From: Colivicinus sp022776215
GTDB lineage: Bacteria; Bacillota_I; Bacilli_A; Erysipelotrichales; Erysipelotrichaceae
Length of the DNA: 46,381 nucleotides
Assembly (NCBI GenBank): GCA_022776215.1
Contig: JALFIR010000010.1
Location: forward strand, 1-46,381
Direction of reading: 5' to 3'
Numbering within the stretch: the stretch's first letter is position 1; every line of letters starts with the position of its first letter. Positions 8,357 through 15,409 of this stretch are shown in pieces. Under the pieces are notes generated by a model. The model was not told the origin of the DNA and made no database searches. It worked only from the letters and a program-made list of their open reading frames with translations. The position numbers and the translations under genes were made by a program.

Positions 8357-8376
8357 AAAGGAGCGAAAGCTCCTTT
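8357..8376. terminator. Bidirectional terminator between IolB-like and dehydrogenase genes
   Basis: AAAGGAGC-GAAA-GCTCCTTT, a perfect eight-pair stem with a GNRA-type loop, flanked by A and T runs. It lies between two convergent genes. Confidence 0.88.
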
Positions 8377-8382
8377 ATTTAA

Positions 8383-9186
8383 TTATTGTGGTTGTTTACC
8401 AATATAAGCTAAGATACCACCATCTACATAAAGAATATGTCCATTGACAAAGTTAGATGCATCACTGGCAAGAAAGACTGCAGGACCCATTAGATCCTCA
8501 GGAGTACCCCATCTACCAGCAGGCGTCTTTGCGACAATAAATTGATCAAATGGATGACGACTTCCATCAGCCTGCTTTTCTCTTAATGGCGCTGTTTGAG
8601 GAGTCGCAATATAACCAGGCCCAATACCGTTACATTGAATATTAGCTTCACCATATTCGGAACAAATATTACGTGTTAACATCTTAAGCCCACCCTTAGC
8701 AGCTGCATAAGCACTAACAGTTTCTCTACCAAGTTCTGACATCATTGAACAAATATTAATAATCTTACCATGACCTTTTTCAATCATACCTGGAATTACA
8801 GCCTTAGATACGATAAAAGGCGCATTCAAATCAACGTCAATAACTTGTCTAAACTCTTCGACACTCATATCACACATTGGAATTCTCTTAATAATGCCAG
8901 CATTATTAACTAAGATATCAATAACTCCAACTTCTTCATTAATCTTTTTTACTAATTTATTAACTTCTTCTTCCTTAGTTACATTACAAACATAACCATA
9001 AGCTTTAATGCCTTCTTTTTCATAAGCTGATAAACCATTTTGTTTCTTTTCTTCATTAATTTCATTAAAACAGATAGTTGCACCTGCCTTAGATAAAGCA
9101 GTAGCTATCGCAAAACCAATGCCATAACTAGCACCAGTCACAAGAGCAATCTTGCCCTCAAGATTAAACTTATTCATATCAAACAT
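8383..9186 (-). CDS. SDR-family dehydrogenase, KduD/IdnO/DhuD-like (paralog 2)
   Basis: A 267-residue short-chain dehydrogenase with the cofactor motif TGASYGIG, NNAG, a catalytic Ser in ICSMMS and YAAAK. AAGGAG upstream and the matching start of paralog 1 (MFD) support the start at 9186. Its first half has diverged from paralog 1 (2409-3212), while two blocks are about 98% identical in DNA, which points to gene conversion. It probably handles a related 5-keto sugar acid with a different cofactor or substrate preference, since the nucleotide-binding end differs most. It sits behind the transketolase genes but has its own promoter. Confidence 0.85.
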   Translation of the reverse strand: MFDMNKFNLEGKIALVTGASYGIGFAIATALSKAGATICFNEINEEKKQNGLSAYEKEGIKAYGYVCNVTKEEEVNKLVKKINEEVGVIDILVNNAGIIKRIPMCDMSVEEFRQVIDVDLNAPFIVSKAVIPGMIEKGHGKIINICSMMSELGRETVSAYAAAKGGLKMLTRNICSEYGEANIQCNGIGPGYIATPQTAPLREKQADGSRHPFDQFIVAKTPAGRWGTPEDLMGPAVFLASDASNFVNGHILYVDGGILAYIGKQPQ

Positions 9187-9222
9187 ACCTATAATCTCCT
9201 TACGAGGGAATAATACCACAAA

Positions 9223-9240
9223 TATACAATTATTTGTATA
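9223..9240. promoter_or_regulatory. Regulon operator, site 4 (perfect TATACAA-TTAT-TTGTATA)
   Basis: Perfect seven-base inverted repeat with a four-base spacer, the best copy of the motif. On the minus strand it lies just upstream of an extended -10, TGG-TATTAT (about 9208-9216), in front of the second dehydrogenase gene. It gives that gene a promoter separate from the transketolase operon. Confidence 0.75.
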
Positions 9241-9256
9241 GAAGAAAAGCCAAGCC

Positions 9257-10219
9257 TTATAAACTTGACTTCATTTCCAATACTGCCTCCTTAATATCAT
9301 CATAAGAAACGCCAAAGGTCTTCTTTAGATAAGCCAAGTCACCTACTTCACCAAAACGGTCTTTTGCGCCTAATCTTTTTAAGATACATGGACAGTTTTC
9401 ACATAATACTTCACTTACTGCACTTCCTAAACCACCAATGATATTATGATTTTCAACAGTGATGATAGCTTTTGTTTCTTTGGCAGCCTTAATGATTGCT
9501 TCCTTGTCGATTGGTTTGATTGTAAACATATCTAGCACTCTAACAGAAATACCATCTTTCTTTAATTCATCAGAAACTCTAATCGCATCACCTACCGCAA
9601 AGCCGTTGGCAATTATGGTTATATCTTTCCCTTCTCTTACTAGATTAGCCTTACCAATTTCAAAAGTTGAATCATCCTCATATATCTTATCTACTTTCTT
9701 ACGAGACAAACGCATATAGTAAACACCATATAAATCTTTTGTCTTTATTAAACAATCTTTAAGCATGGTTGAATCACTTGGATCGATAATAGTTACATTA
9801 GGTATACTTCTTAATGCGCCAATATCTTCTAAAGCAAAATGAGTCCCACCATTACTTGTAGCTGTCATACCAGGGTCAGAACCAATTAAACGAACATTCA
9901 ATTTTGCGTAGGCACAAGACATAAACACCTGGTCCATCACTCTTCTTGTGATAAATGGGGCAAAAGTATGAGCATAAGGAATCAAGCCAACACTAGACAT
10001 GCCAGCTGCTACACCGATCATATTAGCTTCTTGAATGCCACAATCTATCGTTTGTTCAGGAAACTTCTTTGAGAAAGGAACCATCTTAATAGAATTCATA
10101 ATATCGCCATCAAGATAAATGACTTTCTTATCATTTTCAGCCAATTTCATCATAGTATCCGCAAAAACTTCGCGCATTTCTCTTGTTTCGGATTCAATAT
10201 TTTTACAAACTTTATACAT
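9257..10219 (-). CDS. Transketolase, C-terminal subunit
   Basis: A 320-residue protein corresponding to the pyrimidine-binding and C-terminal domains of transketolase. It has the catalytic-type Glu in DCGIQEANMIG and the HTFAPFITRR region. It pairs with the separate N-terminal subunit encoded just upstream, overlapping it by eight bases, to give a thiamine-diphosphate enzyme that moves two-carbon ketol units. AAGGAG precedes the start. The split form and the catabolic context suggest a dedicated enzyme and not the housekeeping transketolase; this is inference. Confidence 0.9.
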   Translation of the reverse strand: MYKVCKNIESETREMREVFADTMMKLAENDKKVIYLDGDIMNSIKMVPFSKKFPEQTIDCGIQEANMIGVAAGMSSVGLIPYAHTFAPFITRRVMDQVFMSCAYAKLNVRLIGSDPGMTATSNGGTHFALEDIGALRSIPNVTIIDPSDSTMLKDCLIKTKDLYGVYYMRLSRKKVDKIYEDDSTFEIGKANLVREGKDITIIANGFAVGDAIRVSDELKKDGISVRVLDMFTIKPIDKEAIIKAAKETKAIITVENHNIIGGLGSAVSEVLCENCPCILKRLGAKDRFGEVGDLAYLKKTFGVSYDDIKEAVLEMKSSL

Positions 10220-11042
10220 TTTCAGACTCCTTAATGATTAAATCTAATTTAGCTATTGCCTCTTTATATTGTTCATCCGTAAATGTCATATGGTGATTAT
10301 AGAAAACATCTTCAGCAAAGCTACAATCCTTACCCTTGATAGTATTAAGCACAATCATCGAAGGCTTATCTTTTTGATTTTTGGCATTATCAATACTGTT
10401 AATAATTTCTTCGTGATTGTGACCATCTACTTCTTGAGCATACCAGCCAAAATCTTCAAATTTTTGTCTTAAATCACCAACATCACAAATATCCTTAGTA
10501 TAGCCATCAAGTTGTTTCTTATTAACATCCACAAAAGCAATCACATTGTTCAATTTTCTTGTCCCTGCAAACAAAGCACCTTCCCACACTTGCCCCTCTT
10601 GACATTCACCATCACCCAAAATGATATAAGTATAAGCTGGACTATTTAAATATCTAAGACCCCAGGCAATGCCCAAACCAGTTGACATGCCTTGTCCTAG
10701 AGAACCAGTAGTCATATCAATACCAGGAACCTTATTCATATCACAGTGACTTGGAAGCTTTGTACCTGCCCTATTAATCGTCTTCAACCATTCATAAGGG
10801 AAATAGCCCTTCAAGGCTAAAGCACCATAAACACCATAACCACAATGGCCTTTAGAAACAACTAAACGATCACGATCTTCCATCTTAGGATTTTTAGGAT
10901 CGATATGCATCACACCACCATATAGTACCGCCAACAAATCAGCCATTGACATCGAACCACCAACATGTCCTGCATGAGCATAAGACATACCTAATAAAAT
11001 TGTCTTTCTTATTTCTGCTGCTAATTTCTTATAATTTTCCAT
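10212..11042 (-). CDS. Transketolase, N-terminal (thiamine diphosphate-binding) subunit
   Basis: A 276-residue N-terminal half of transketolase. HAGHVGGSMS near residue 23, SKGHCGYG, TTGSLGQGMSTG and the diphosphate-binding motif GDGECQEGQ...N (about 145 to 175) are all present. It forms the active enzyme with the next gene. It starts two bases behind the Fe-alcohol dehydrogenase stop and has no strong ribosome site, so translation is probably coupled. Product aldehydes could be reduced by that dehydrogenase; this is inferred from the shared operon. Confidence 0.9.
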   Translation of the reverse strand: MENYKKLAAEIRKTILLGMSYAHAGHVGGSMSMADLLAVLYGGVMHIDPKNPKMEDRDRLVVSKGHCGYGVYGALALKGYFPYEWLKTINRAGTKLPSHCDMNKVPGIDMTTGSLGQGMSTGLGIAWGLRYLNSPAYTYIILGDGECQEGQVWEGALFAGTRKLNNVIAFVDVNKKQLDGYTKDICDVGDLRQKFEDFGWYAQEVDGHNHEEIINSIDNAKNQKDKPSMIVLNTIKGKDCSFAEDVFYNHHMTFTDEQYKEAIAKLDLIIKESENV

Positions 11043-11044
11043 AA

Positions 11045-12151
11045 TTATTTATCAAACACACTTTCATAGATTTCTAACATTTCATTTTCACTCAATGAAG
11101 TATAATTATTTGCCAATAATCTTCCTTGATTTTGGATTACACTCTTAGCAAACTCTAGTAATTCTTCTTTCTTAACGCCATAAGTATTCAAAGGATTTCT
11201 TTTTAAGATTAAGTCTAATAATTTAAACATTTCATCAAGAGCATCTTCTTTGTCACAACAAAGCACATTAGACAAGACGAAATATAAATCATTAATTTTT
11301 CCACTTGGATCTTTTTCACGATATTTCTTAAATACCGCCTCAAACATCAACATGTTAGCCTCACCATGAGGAATATGATATGTGCCACCTAGTGGATAAC
11401 TTAGGGCATGGACAGCTCCACATCCTGCATTATTAAACGCAATACCTGCTAAATTTGATGCATATAAGAAATCCTTAGCATATTTATTCCAGTTTTCACC
11501 ACTTACTACTTTTTTATAACATCCTAAAATAATAGTCATAGCTTCTTTAGAAAAGATTCTTGAATAATAGGTTGCGTTTGGTGATACAAATGATTCAATT
11601 GAATGAATAAGGGCATCAATGGAACTTGTCGCAAAAAACTTATAAGGAAGAGTCTTAACAAGCTTTGGTATTAATACCGCCTTGTCAGGATAAATCAAAT
11701 CATCAGCCAAACCCTTCTTAGTTTTTCTTTCTATCATTTCACAAATCGCAACATTAGTTACTTCACTACCAGTTCCTACCGTGGTCGGAACAACATATAA
11801 GCTTCTTACTTTATTAAAAGGTATTTCCCTATTAATCACTTGATCAATTTTTCCATCATAATCAAGAATCAAAAACTTAGAAATATCAATTACAGTACCG
11901 CCACCAATCGCGATGATTCTTTTGATATTTGAAGGTATATCCTTTTTAATAGATTCAACCATAACATCAGTTGGTTCTCCCTTTCCGTATTCTTCTTGGA
12001 AAATAAGATGAGCACTAGTTTTATATTTACCATCAAAGATAAAACGATTTGTTATGATTAAATCATTTTCATTAACATTTTCCTTTCTTAGAAAATCTTC
12101 CACATTATCAAACAGACAAATTTCACTTTTTAATACAAACATATCTTTCAT
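11045..12151 (-). CDS. Iron-containing alcohol dehydrogenase (group III), first of two
   Basis: A 368-residue Fe-dependent alcohol dehydrogenase. The cofactor motif GGGTVID is at about residue 94 and TTVGTGSE follows. Likely iron ligands lie in SSIDALIHSIES (Asp, His), GAVHALSYP (His) and HIPHGEAN (His). It is closest in pattern to 4-hydroxybutyrate or 3-hydroxypropionate-type dehydrogenases, which reduce semialdehyde acids. First gene of an operon with the split transketolase. AGGAGG precedes the start. The promoter contains the large palindrome at 12176-12219. Confidence 0.85.
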   Translation of the reverse strand: MKDMFVLKSEICLFDNVEDFLRKENVNENDLIITNRFIFDGKYKTSAHLIFQEEYGKGEPTDVMVESIKKDIPSNIKRIIAIGGGTVIDISKFLILDYDGKIDQVINREIPFNKVRSLYVVPTTVGTGSEVTNVAICEMIERKTKKGLADDLIYPDKAVLIPKLVKTLPYKFFATSSIDALIHSIESFVSPNATYYSRIFSKEAMTIILGCYKKVVSGENWNKYAKDFLYASNLAGIAFNNAGCGAVHALSYPLGGTYHIPHGEANMLMFEAVFKKYREKDPSGKINDLYFVLSNVLCCDKEDALDEMFKLLDLILKRNPLNTYGVKKEELLEFAKSVIQNQGRLLANNYTSLSENEMLEIYESVFDK

Positions 12152-12175
12152 GATGTATCCTCCTACTTCTAGGAT

Positions 12176-12219
12176 ATCATAATTGTCGACAATGTAAATA
12201 GATTGTCGACAATTATGAT
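12176..12219. promoter_or_regulatory. 44-base nested palindrome, probable YhfZ-type operator
   Basis: ATCATAATTGTCGACAAT and its exact reverse complement face each other across an eight-base spacer (12194-12201). Each arm also contains the 12-base palindrome ATTGTCGACAAT (12182-12193 and 12202-12213), with centres 20 bases apart, about two helical turns. It sits between the divergent Fe-alcohol dehydrogenase operon and yhfZ and is probably bound by the YhfZ-type protein. That link is inferred from position. Confidence 0.8.
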
Positions 12220-12243
12220 GTTTCTTTTTTGAACTTTCCTCGT

Positions 12244-12249
12244 TATAAT
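12244..12249 (+). promoter_or_regulatory. -10 box for a leaderless transcript of the YhfZ-type gene
   Basis: A perfect TATAAT is followed by TATTCT and the ATG at 12256. There is no Shine-Dalgarno in front of this ATG or of the upstream in-frame TTG at 12229. Confidence 0.6.
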
Positions 12250-12255
12250 TATTCT

Positions 12256-13176
12256 ATGCAAGTAATTAATTCTTTAATGAACAAGTGTGGACTGGCTTCC
12301 ATCGAAATTTCAAAGATGTTTTTGGAATTGGAAGTTGGATCACGCATTCCTACAGTAACAGAAATTTCTAAAAATTTTTCTTTGCCCAGGGGCACTGTCC
12401 AAAACGCAATTAAAAATCTTACAGACCTAGGTGCTATTAAGTTACAAGCGAAAGGTTACAAGGGTACAACATTAACTGAAAAAAACACCAGGATACTTTT
12501 AGAGATTATCGGCGTTACTGATTTAGCGGGTATTATGCCCTTCCCTTACTCAAAAAGGCATGAGGGATTGGCTAGCGGTTTAACTAAAACATTAGAAAAT
12601 AGTGAAATTCCAGTATATATCGCCTACATGCGAGGTGCTGTAAAAAGAATGAGAATGGTCGAACAAGGACGTTATGATTTCGCAATTGTATCCAAATTGT
12701 CTGCTGAGCGTTACTTAAAAGACCATGATGATCTACAAATCCTATATAATTTTGGAGAATATTCATACCTATCTAAACATGTTATTTGTTTCAGTGATGA
12801 AAAAGCAACCCAAATTGAAAATGGAATGCGAGTGGGACTAGATGAAGTCTCTGCTGATACTTATGATATTACTATAAGATTATGCGATGGCAAAAACGTT
12901 ACTTTTGTCCCAATGGAATATTACCAAGCAATCGATAAAGTTATCAAAGGTGAACTAGATGCCGTTGTGACAAATGTTGATGAAATCAAGGATAAGGGTA
13001 TGCCAGCCTGTTATGTCGATATTGATGACCTATGTGAGGGCTATGACAATGAGGCAGTTCTTGTTACCCTGAAAGATTCTTTAATTCCGGATAGCTACTT
13101 AAGTGCGTTGATTGATAAAGAAGTTGTTTTGGAAACTCAAAAACTAGTTTTGGAGAAAAAATTAAGACTTCTTTGA
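12256..13176 (+). CDS. YhfZ-type transcriptional regulator (GntR-like HTH + YhfZ ligand domain)
   Basis: About 306 residues. An N-terminal winged helix (GSRIPTVTEISKNFSLPRG, then TVQNAIKNLTDLGAIKL) is followed by the YhfZ-type effector domain, which resembles a periplasmic-binding fold. I chose the ATG at 12256 because a TATAAT lies exactly six bases before it; an in-frame TTG at 12229 would add nine residues but has no ribosome site and overlaps the promoter. It is divergent from the Fe-alcohol dehydrogenase/transketolase operon across a large palindrome, so it probably controls that operon and itself. The ligand is unknown. Confidence 0.8.
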   Translation: MQVINSLMNKCGLASIEISKMFLELEVGSRIPTVTEISKNFSLPRGTVQNAIKNLTDLGAIKLQAKGYKGTTLTEKNTRILLEIIGVTDLAGIMPFPYSKRHEGLASGLTKTLENSEIPVYIAYMRGAVKRMRMVEQGRYDFAIVSKLSAERYLKDHDDLQILYNFGEYSYLSKHVICFSDEKATQIENGMRVGLDEVSADTYDITIRLCDGKNVTFVPMEYYQAIDKVIKGELDAVVTNVDEIKDKGMPACYVDIDDLCEGYDNEAVLVTLKDSLIPDSYLSALIDKEVVLETQKLVLEKKLRLL

Positions 13177-13190
13177 TTTTTTAGTAATCT

Positions 13191-13208
13191 TGTACAAAAT
13201 ATTGTATT
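13191..13208. promoter_or_regulatory. Regulon operator, site 5 (TGTACAA-AATA-TTGTATT)
   Basis: Copy of TATACAA-N4-TTGTATA with two outer changes; the inner TACAA-N4-TTGTA is perfect. Its right arm overlaps the -10 TATTAT (13205-13210) of the DhuI-like gene. Confidence 0.6.
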
Positions 13209-13234
13209 ATTAAATTAGAAAGAAGGACGACAAA

Positions 13235-13894
13235 ATGAAAATTGCTTTAATTAACGAATTCTCACAATCAAGTAAGAATCAACAAGTACTTGACGTACTA
13301 AAAGAAGTTGTAGAACCAATGGGACACACAGTATTCAACACTGGTATGTCTAGCGAAGATGCTAGTTTAACAGTTGGCCAACCAGGCTATTTAACTTACT
13401 TAAACATTGGTGTTCAAGCCGCATTATTATTAAACTCAAAGGCTGTTGACTTTGTAGTAACAGGTTGTGGCACAGGGCAAGGTGCTCTAATGGCATGTAA
13501 CATGATGCCAGGTGTAGTATGTGGATACTGCATTGATCCAAGTGATGCCTTCCTATACTTACAAATCAACAACGGTAATTGTTTATCATTCCCATTCGCA
13601 AAAGGATTTGGTTGGGGTGCTGATGTAAACTTAAAGATTACATTTGAAACTGCATTCTCATCTCCTGCTGGTATGGGCTATCCAAATGAACCAGGCAGAA
13701 AAGAGAGTCAAAATCGTAATGCTGCTAAATTATTTGAAACTAAGAAGTTAATTGCTAAGCCGCTAATTGAAGCTTTGAAGTCAATTGATCAAGACTTAGT
13801 AAAAAACGCTTTAACTCCTCGTTTCCTAGAATGTTTCTATGCAGGTTGCCAAGACGAAGAAATCAAGGCATATGTTGATTCTTTAATTAAATAA
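13235..13894 (+). CDS. RpiB/LacAB-family isomerase, DhuI-like (4-deoxy-5-keto-uronate isomerase)
   Basis: A 219-residue member of the RpiB/LacA/LacB family, longer than the true RpiB at 30652. It has VTGCGTGQGA around the catalytic Cys and FAKGFGWGADVNL, which match the streptococcal DhuI type. DhuI converts 4-deoxy-L-threo-5-hexosulose-uronate, from unsaturated uronates of glycosaminoglycans, to 3-deoxy-2,5-diketo-gluconate. A KduD/DhuD-type dehydrogenase (two in this cluster) then makes 2-keto-3-deoxygluconate, which kdgK and kdgA at 34174-35909 can finish. AAGGA precedes the start. Assignment rests on sequence resemblance recalled from memory. Confidence 0.75.
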   Translation: MKIALINEFSQSSKNQQVLDVLKEVVEPMGHTVFNTGMSSEDASLTVGQPGYLTYLNIGVQAALLLNSKAVDFVVTGCGTGQGALMACNMMPGVVCGYCIDPSDAFLYLQINNGNCLSFPFAKGFGWGADVNLKITFETAFSSPAGMGYPNEPGRKESQNRNAAKLFETKKLIAKPLIEALKSIDQDLVKNALTPRFLECFYAGCQDEEIKAYVDSLIK

Positions 13895-13895
13895 C

Positions 13896-14555
13896 ATGAA
13901 AAAAATTTTTGCGATACATACGTCTAATGTTTCATACTATGATCTAAAAGAATTATTCAGCAAATATGGAAACGACATTGAGTACCATAACATCGTTGAC
14001 GATTCTTTGTTAGATGAAGTGAAAGCTAACGGCCATATTACTCCAGCTATCATTTCAAGAATGTGCACCTATTTCAAGATTGCTCAAGATTTAGGTGCCG
14101 ACCTTATTTTCAACCAATGTTCATCAGTTGGAGAAGCAGCTGATATTGCCGCAAAATGTGTCGATGTCCCTGTTGTCAAGGTTGATGAAGCTATGGCTGA
14201 AAAAGCTGTAAGCATGGGTAAAAAAATCGCGGTTATCGCAACCGTTGCCTCTACAGTTGGTCCAAGCACAAGACTTGTTAAAAGAAAAGCTTTAGAAGCT
14301 AATAAGGATTGTGTTGTTGATGATATCTTGGTAGATGGAGCACTAGATATTCTAATGAAAGAAAAGAATGTTGAAAAGCACAATAAACTTGTTATTGACG
14401 CTATCAACAAAGCAAGCGAAGACCATGATGTAATTTGTTTAGCACAAGGTTCTATGACTACCCTACTTCCTTACTTAAAAGACTGTAAGGTTCCAGTATT
14501 AACAAGCCCAGAACTTGGTGTTAAGAAAGCTATTGAAAAAGTTAAAGGACTCTAA
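13896..14555 (+). CDS. Asp/Glu racemase-superfamily protein with a single catalytic Cys
   Basis: A 219-residue protein of the Asp/Glu/hydantoin racemase superfamily. The first catalytic cysteine is present in FNQCSSVGE (about residue 72). The second, normally in a G-C-T/A motif, is replaced in ICLAQGSMTTLLP by Gln. It is therefore unlikely to be a normal two-base racemase and may be an isomerase, decarboxylase or lyase acting on a carboxylate. It starts one base after the DhuI-like stop codon, so the two are made together. Its reaction in the pathway is unknown. Confidence 0.7.
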   Translation: MKKIFAIHTSNVSYYDLKELFSKYGNDIEYHNIVDDSLLDEVKANGHITPAIISRMCTYFKIAQDLGADLIFNQCSSVGEAADIAAKCVDVPVVKVDEAMAEKAVSMGKKIAVIATVASTVGPSTRLVKRKALEANKDCVVDDILVDGALDILMKEKNVEKHNKLVIDAINKASEDHDVICLAQGSMTTLLPYLKDCKVPVLTSPELGVKKAIEKVKGL

Positions 14556-14569
14556 CTAACGAGTCCTTT
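14544..14569. terminator. Bidirectional terminator after the racemase-like gene
   Basis: AAAGGACTC and GAGTCCTTT form a nine-pair stem around an eight-base loop, followed by TTCT on the plus strand. It covers the stop codon of the racemase-like gene and faces the end of the small membrane protein gene on the other strand. Confidence 0.82.
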
Positions 14570-14570
14570 T

Positions 14571-14765
14571 CTAATTCCAAAGTATTACAAATAGAATTGC
14601 TAATGCACAAAAACCATAGCCTACATACAACATCGTCTTTTCTTCTTTGTTGTAGGGCGTAGACTTATCAGGATTATTCGCAATCCTCTTTTGATATTTT
14701 AATTTAGTAGCTAAAATTAGCACAAAACCAATAACTAGCGCAATATATTTTAAATTATTAAGCAT
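14571..14765 (-). CDS. Small membrane protein of unknown function (64 residues)
   Basis: Two hydrophobic helices (about residues 5-20 and 44-62) are separated by a charged loop, KYQKRIANNPDKSTPYNKEE, so both ends are probably on the same side of the membrane. It overlaps the end of the 209-residue gene upstream by eight bases, and both follow the DeoR-type regulator. I do not recognise a family. Confidence 0.6.
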   Translation of the reverse strand: MLNNLKYIALVIGFVLILATKLKYQKRIANNPDKSTPYNKEEKTMLYVGYGFCALAILFVILWN

Positions 14766-15387
14766 TCTTTTCCTCCTTAACCAAATGGCTTGTTAAATTC
14801 TTATAATAAATTTCTACTTGTTCATCACTTAAATGATTATCCATTTCCTCTAACAACTTAATCGCATCTTGATAGTAGGCTCTTTTAGCATCAGTCTTAA
14901 AACCACTAAAATCAACGCCCTTCTTAAAGAAATAACATACTTCAAAAGGTAATTCACCACATTTATCAGTAATAGCCTTAATATGTTTATCAACTGCTTC
15001 TTTAGGACCTTTGATTTTAAAACGTTTGTTATCATGCTTAACAATCAAATGTTTATCACTATCTTTACCAGACACTTCCCCAATTGAGTTAATAATGTAA
15101 CATACAAGAACACCTTTAGTTGTAATAATAGTTACCAGTTCATGAACAGGCACATACTTTTCATTTAAATAAGAATTAAAAACAATACGATTAGCACCGA
15201 TTCTATTTTTAATATAAGAACTAACAGATGCATCGTGTTTTACCGAGAACTTATAATAGTACTCAAAAAAATTAGAATAAATATGCTTATAAAACTTATG
15301 TTTATACTGATTTTGATAAAACCTTATCGCATTGGCAAGCCACATTAAGACAACGGCTGCGCATAATCCATAAATAATTGTTTCCAT
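14758..15387 (-). CDS. Membrane-anchored protein of unknown function (209 residues)
   Basis: One N-terminal membrane helix (about residues 3-20) is followed by a soluble domain rich in Lys and Tyr. The central part, VPVHELVTIITTKGVLVCYIINSIGEVSG, has a faint likeness to NERD-type nuclease-related domains, but the expected catalytic Lys after the strand is not seen, so this is weak. The start has GTGAGGA. It lies 22 bases behind the DeoR gene and is probably co-transcribed with it and with the 64-residue gene. Function not assigned. Confidence 0.6.
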   Translation of the reverse strand: METIIYGLCAAVVLMWLANAIRFYQNQYKHKFYKHIYSNFFEYYYKFSVKHDASVSSYIKNRIGANRIVFNSYLNEKYVPVHELVTIITTKGVLVCYIINSIGEVSGKDSDKHLIVKHDNKRFKIKGPKEAVDKHIKAITDKCGELPFEVCYFFKKGVDFSGFKTDAKRAYYQDAIKLLEEMDNHLSDEQVEIYYKNLTSHLVKEEKNA

Positions 15388-15409
15388 ATAAAAATCCTCA
15401 CTATATTAT

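Noticed and set aside
12182..12213. ATTGTCGACAAT pair as a start of a repeat or CRISPR array
   Set aside because: Only two copies, palindromic, with an eight-base spacer, in a divergent promoter; an operator explains it fully.
9257..13894. Sulfoquinovose transketolase-type pathway (split transketolase + RpiB-like isomerase + dehydrogenases)
   Set aside because: The layout is loosely similar, but the RpiB-like protein matches DhuI better and no sulfonate transporter or sulfo-sugar isomerase is seen.
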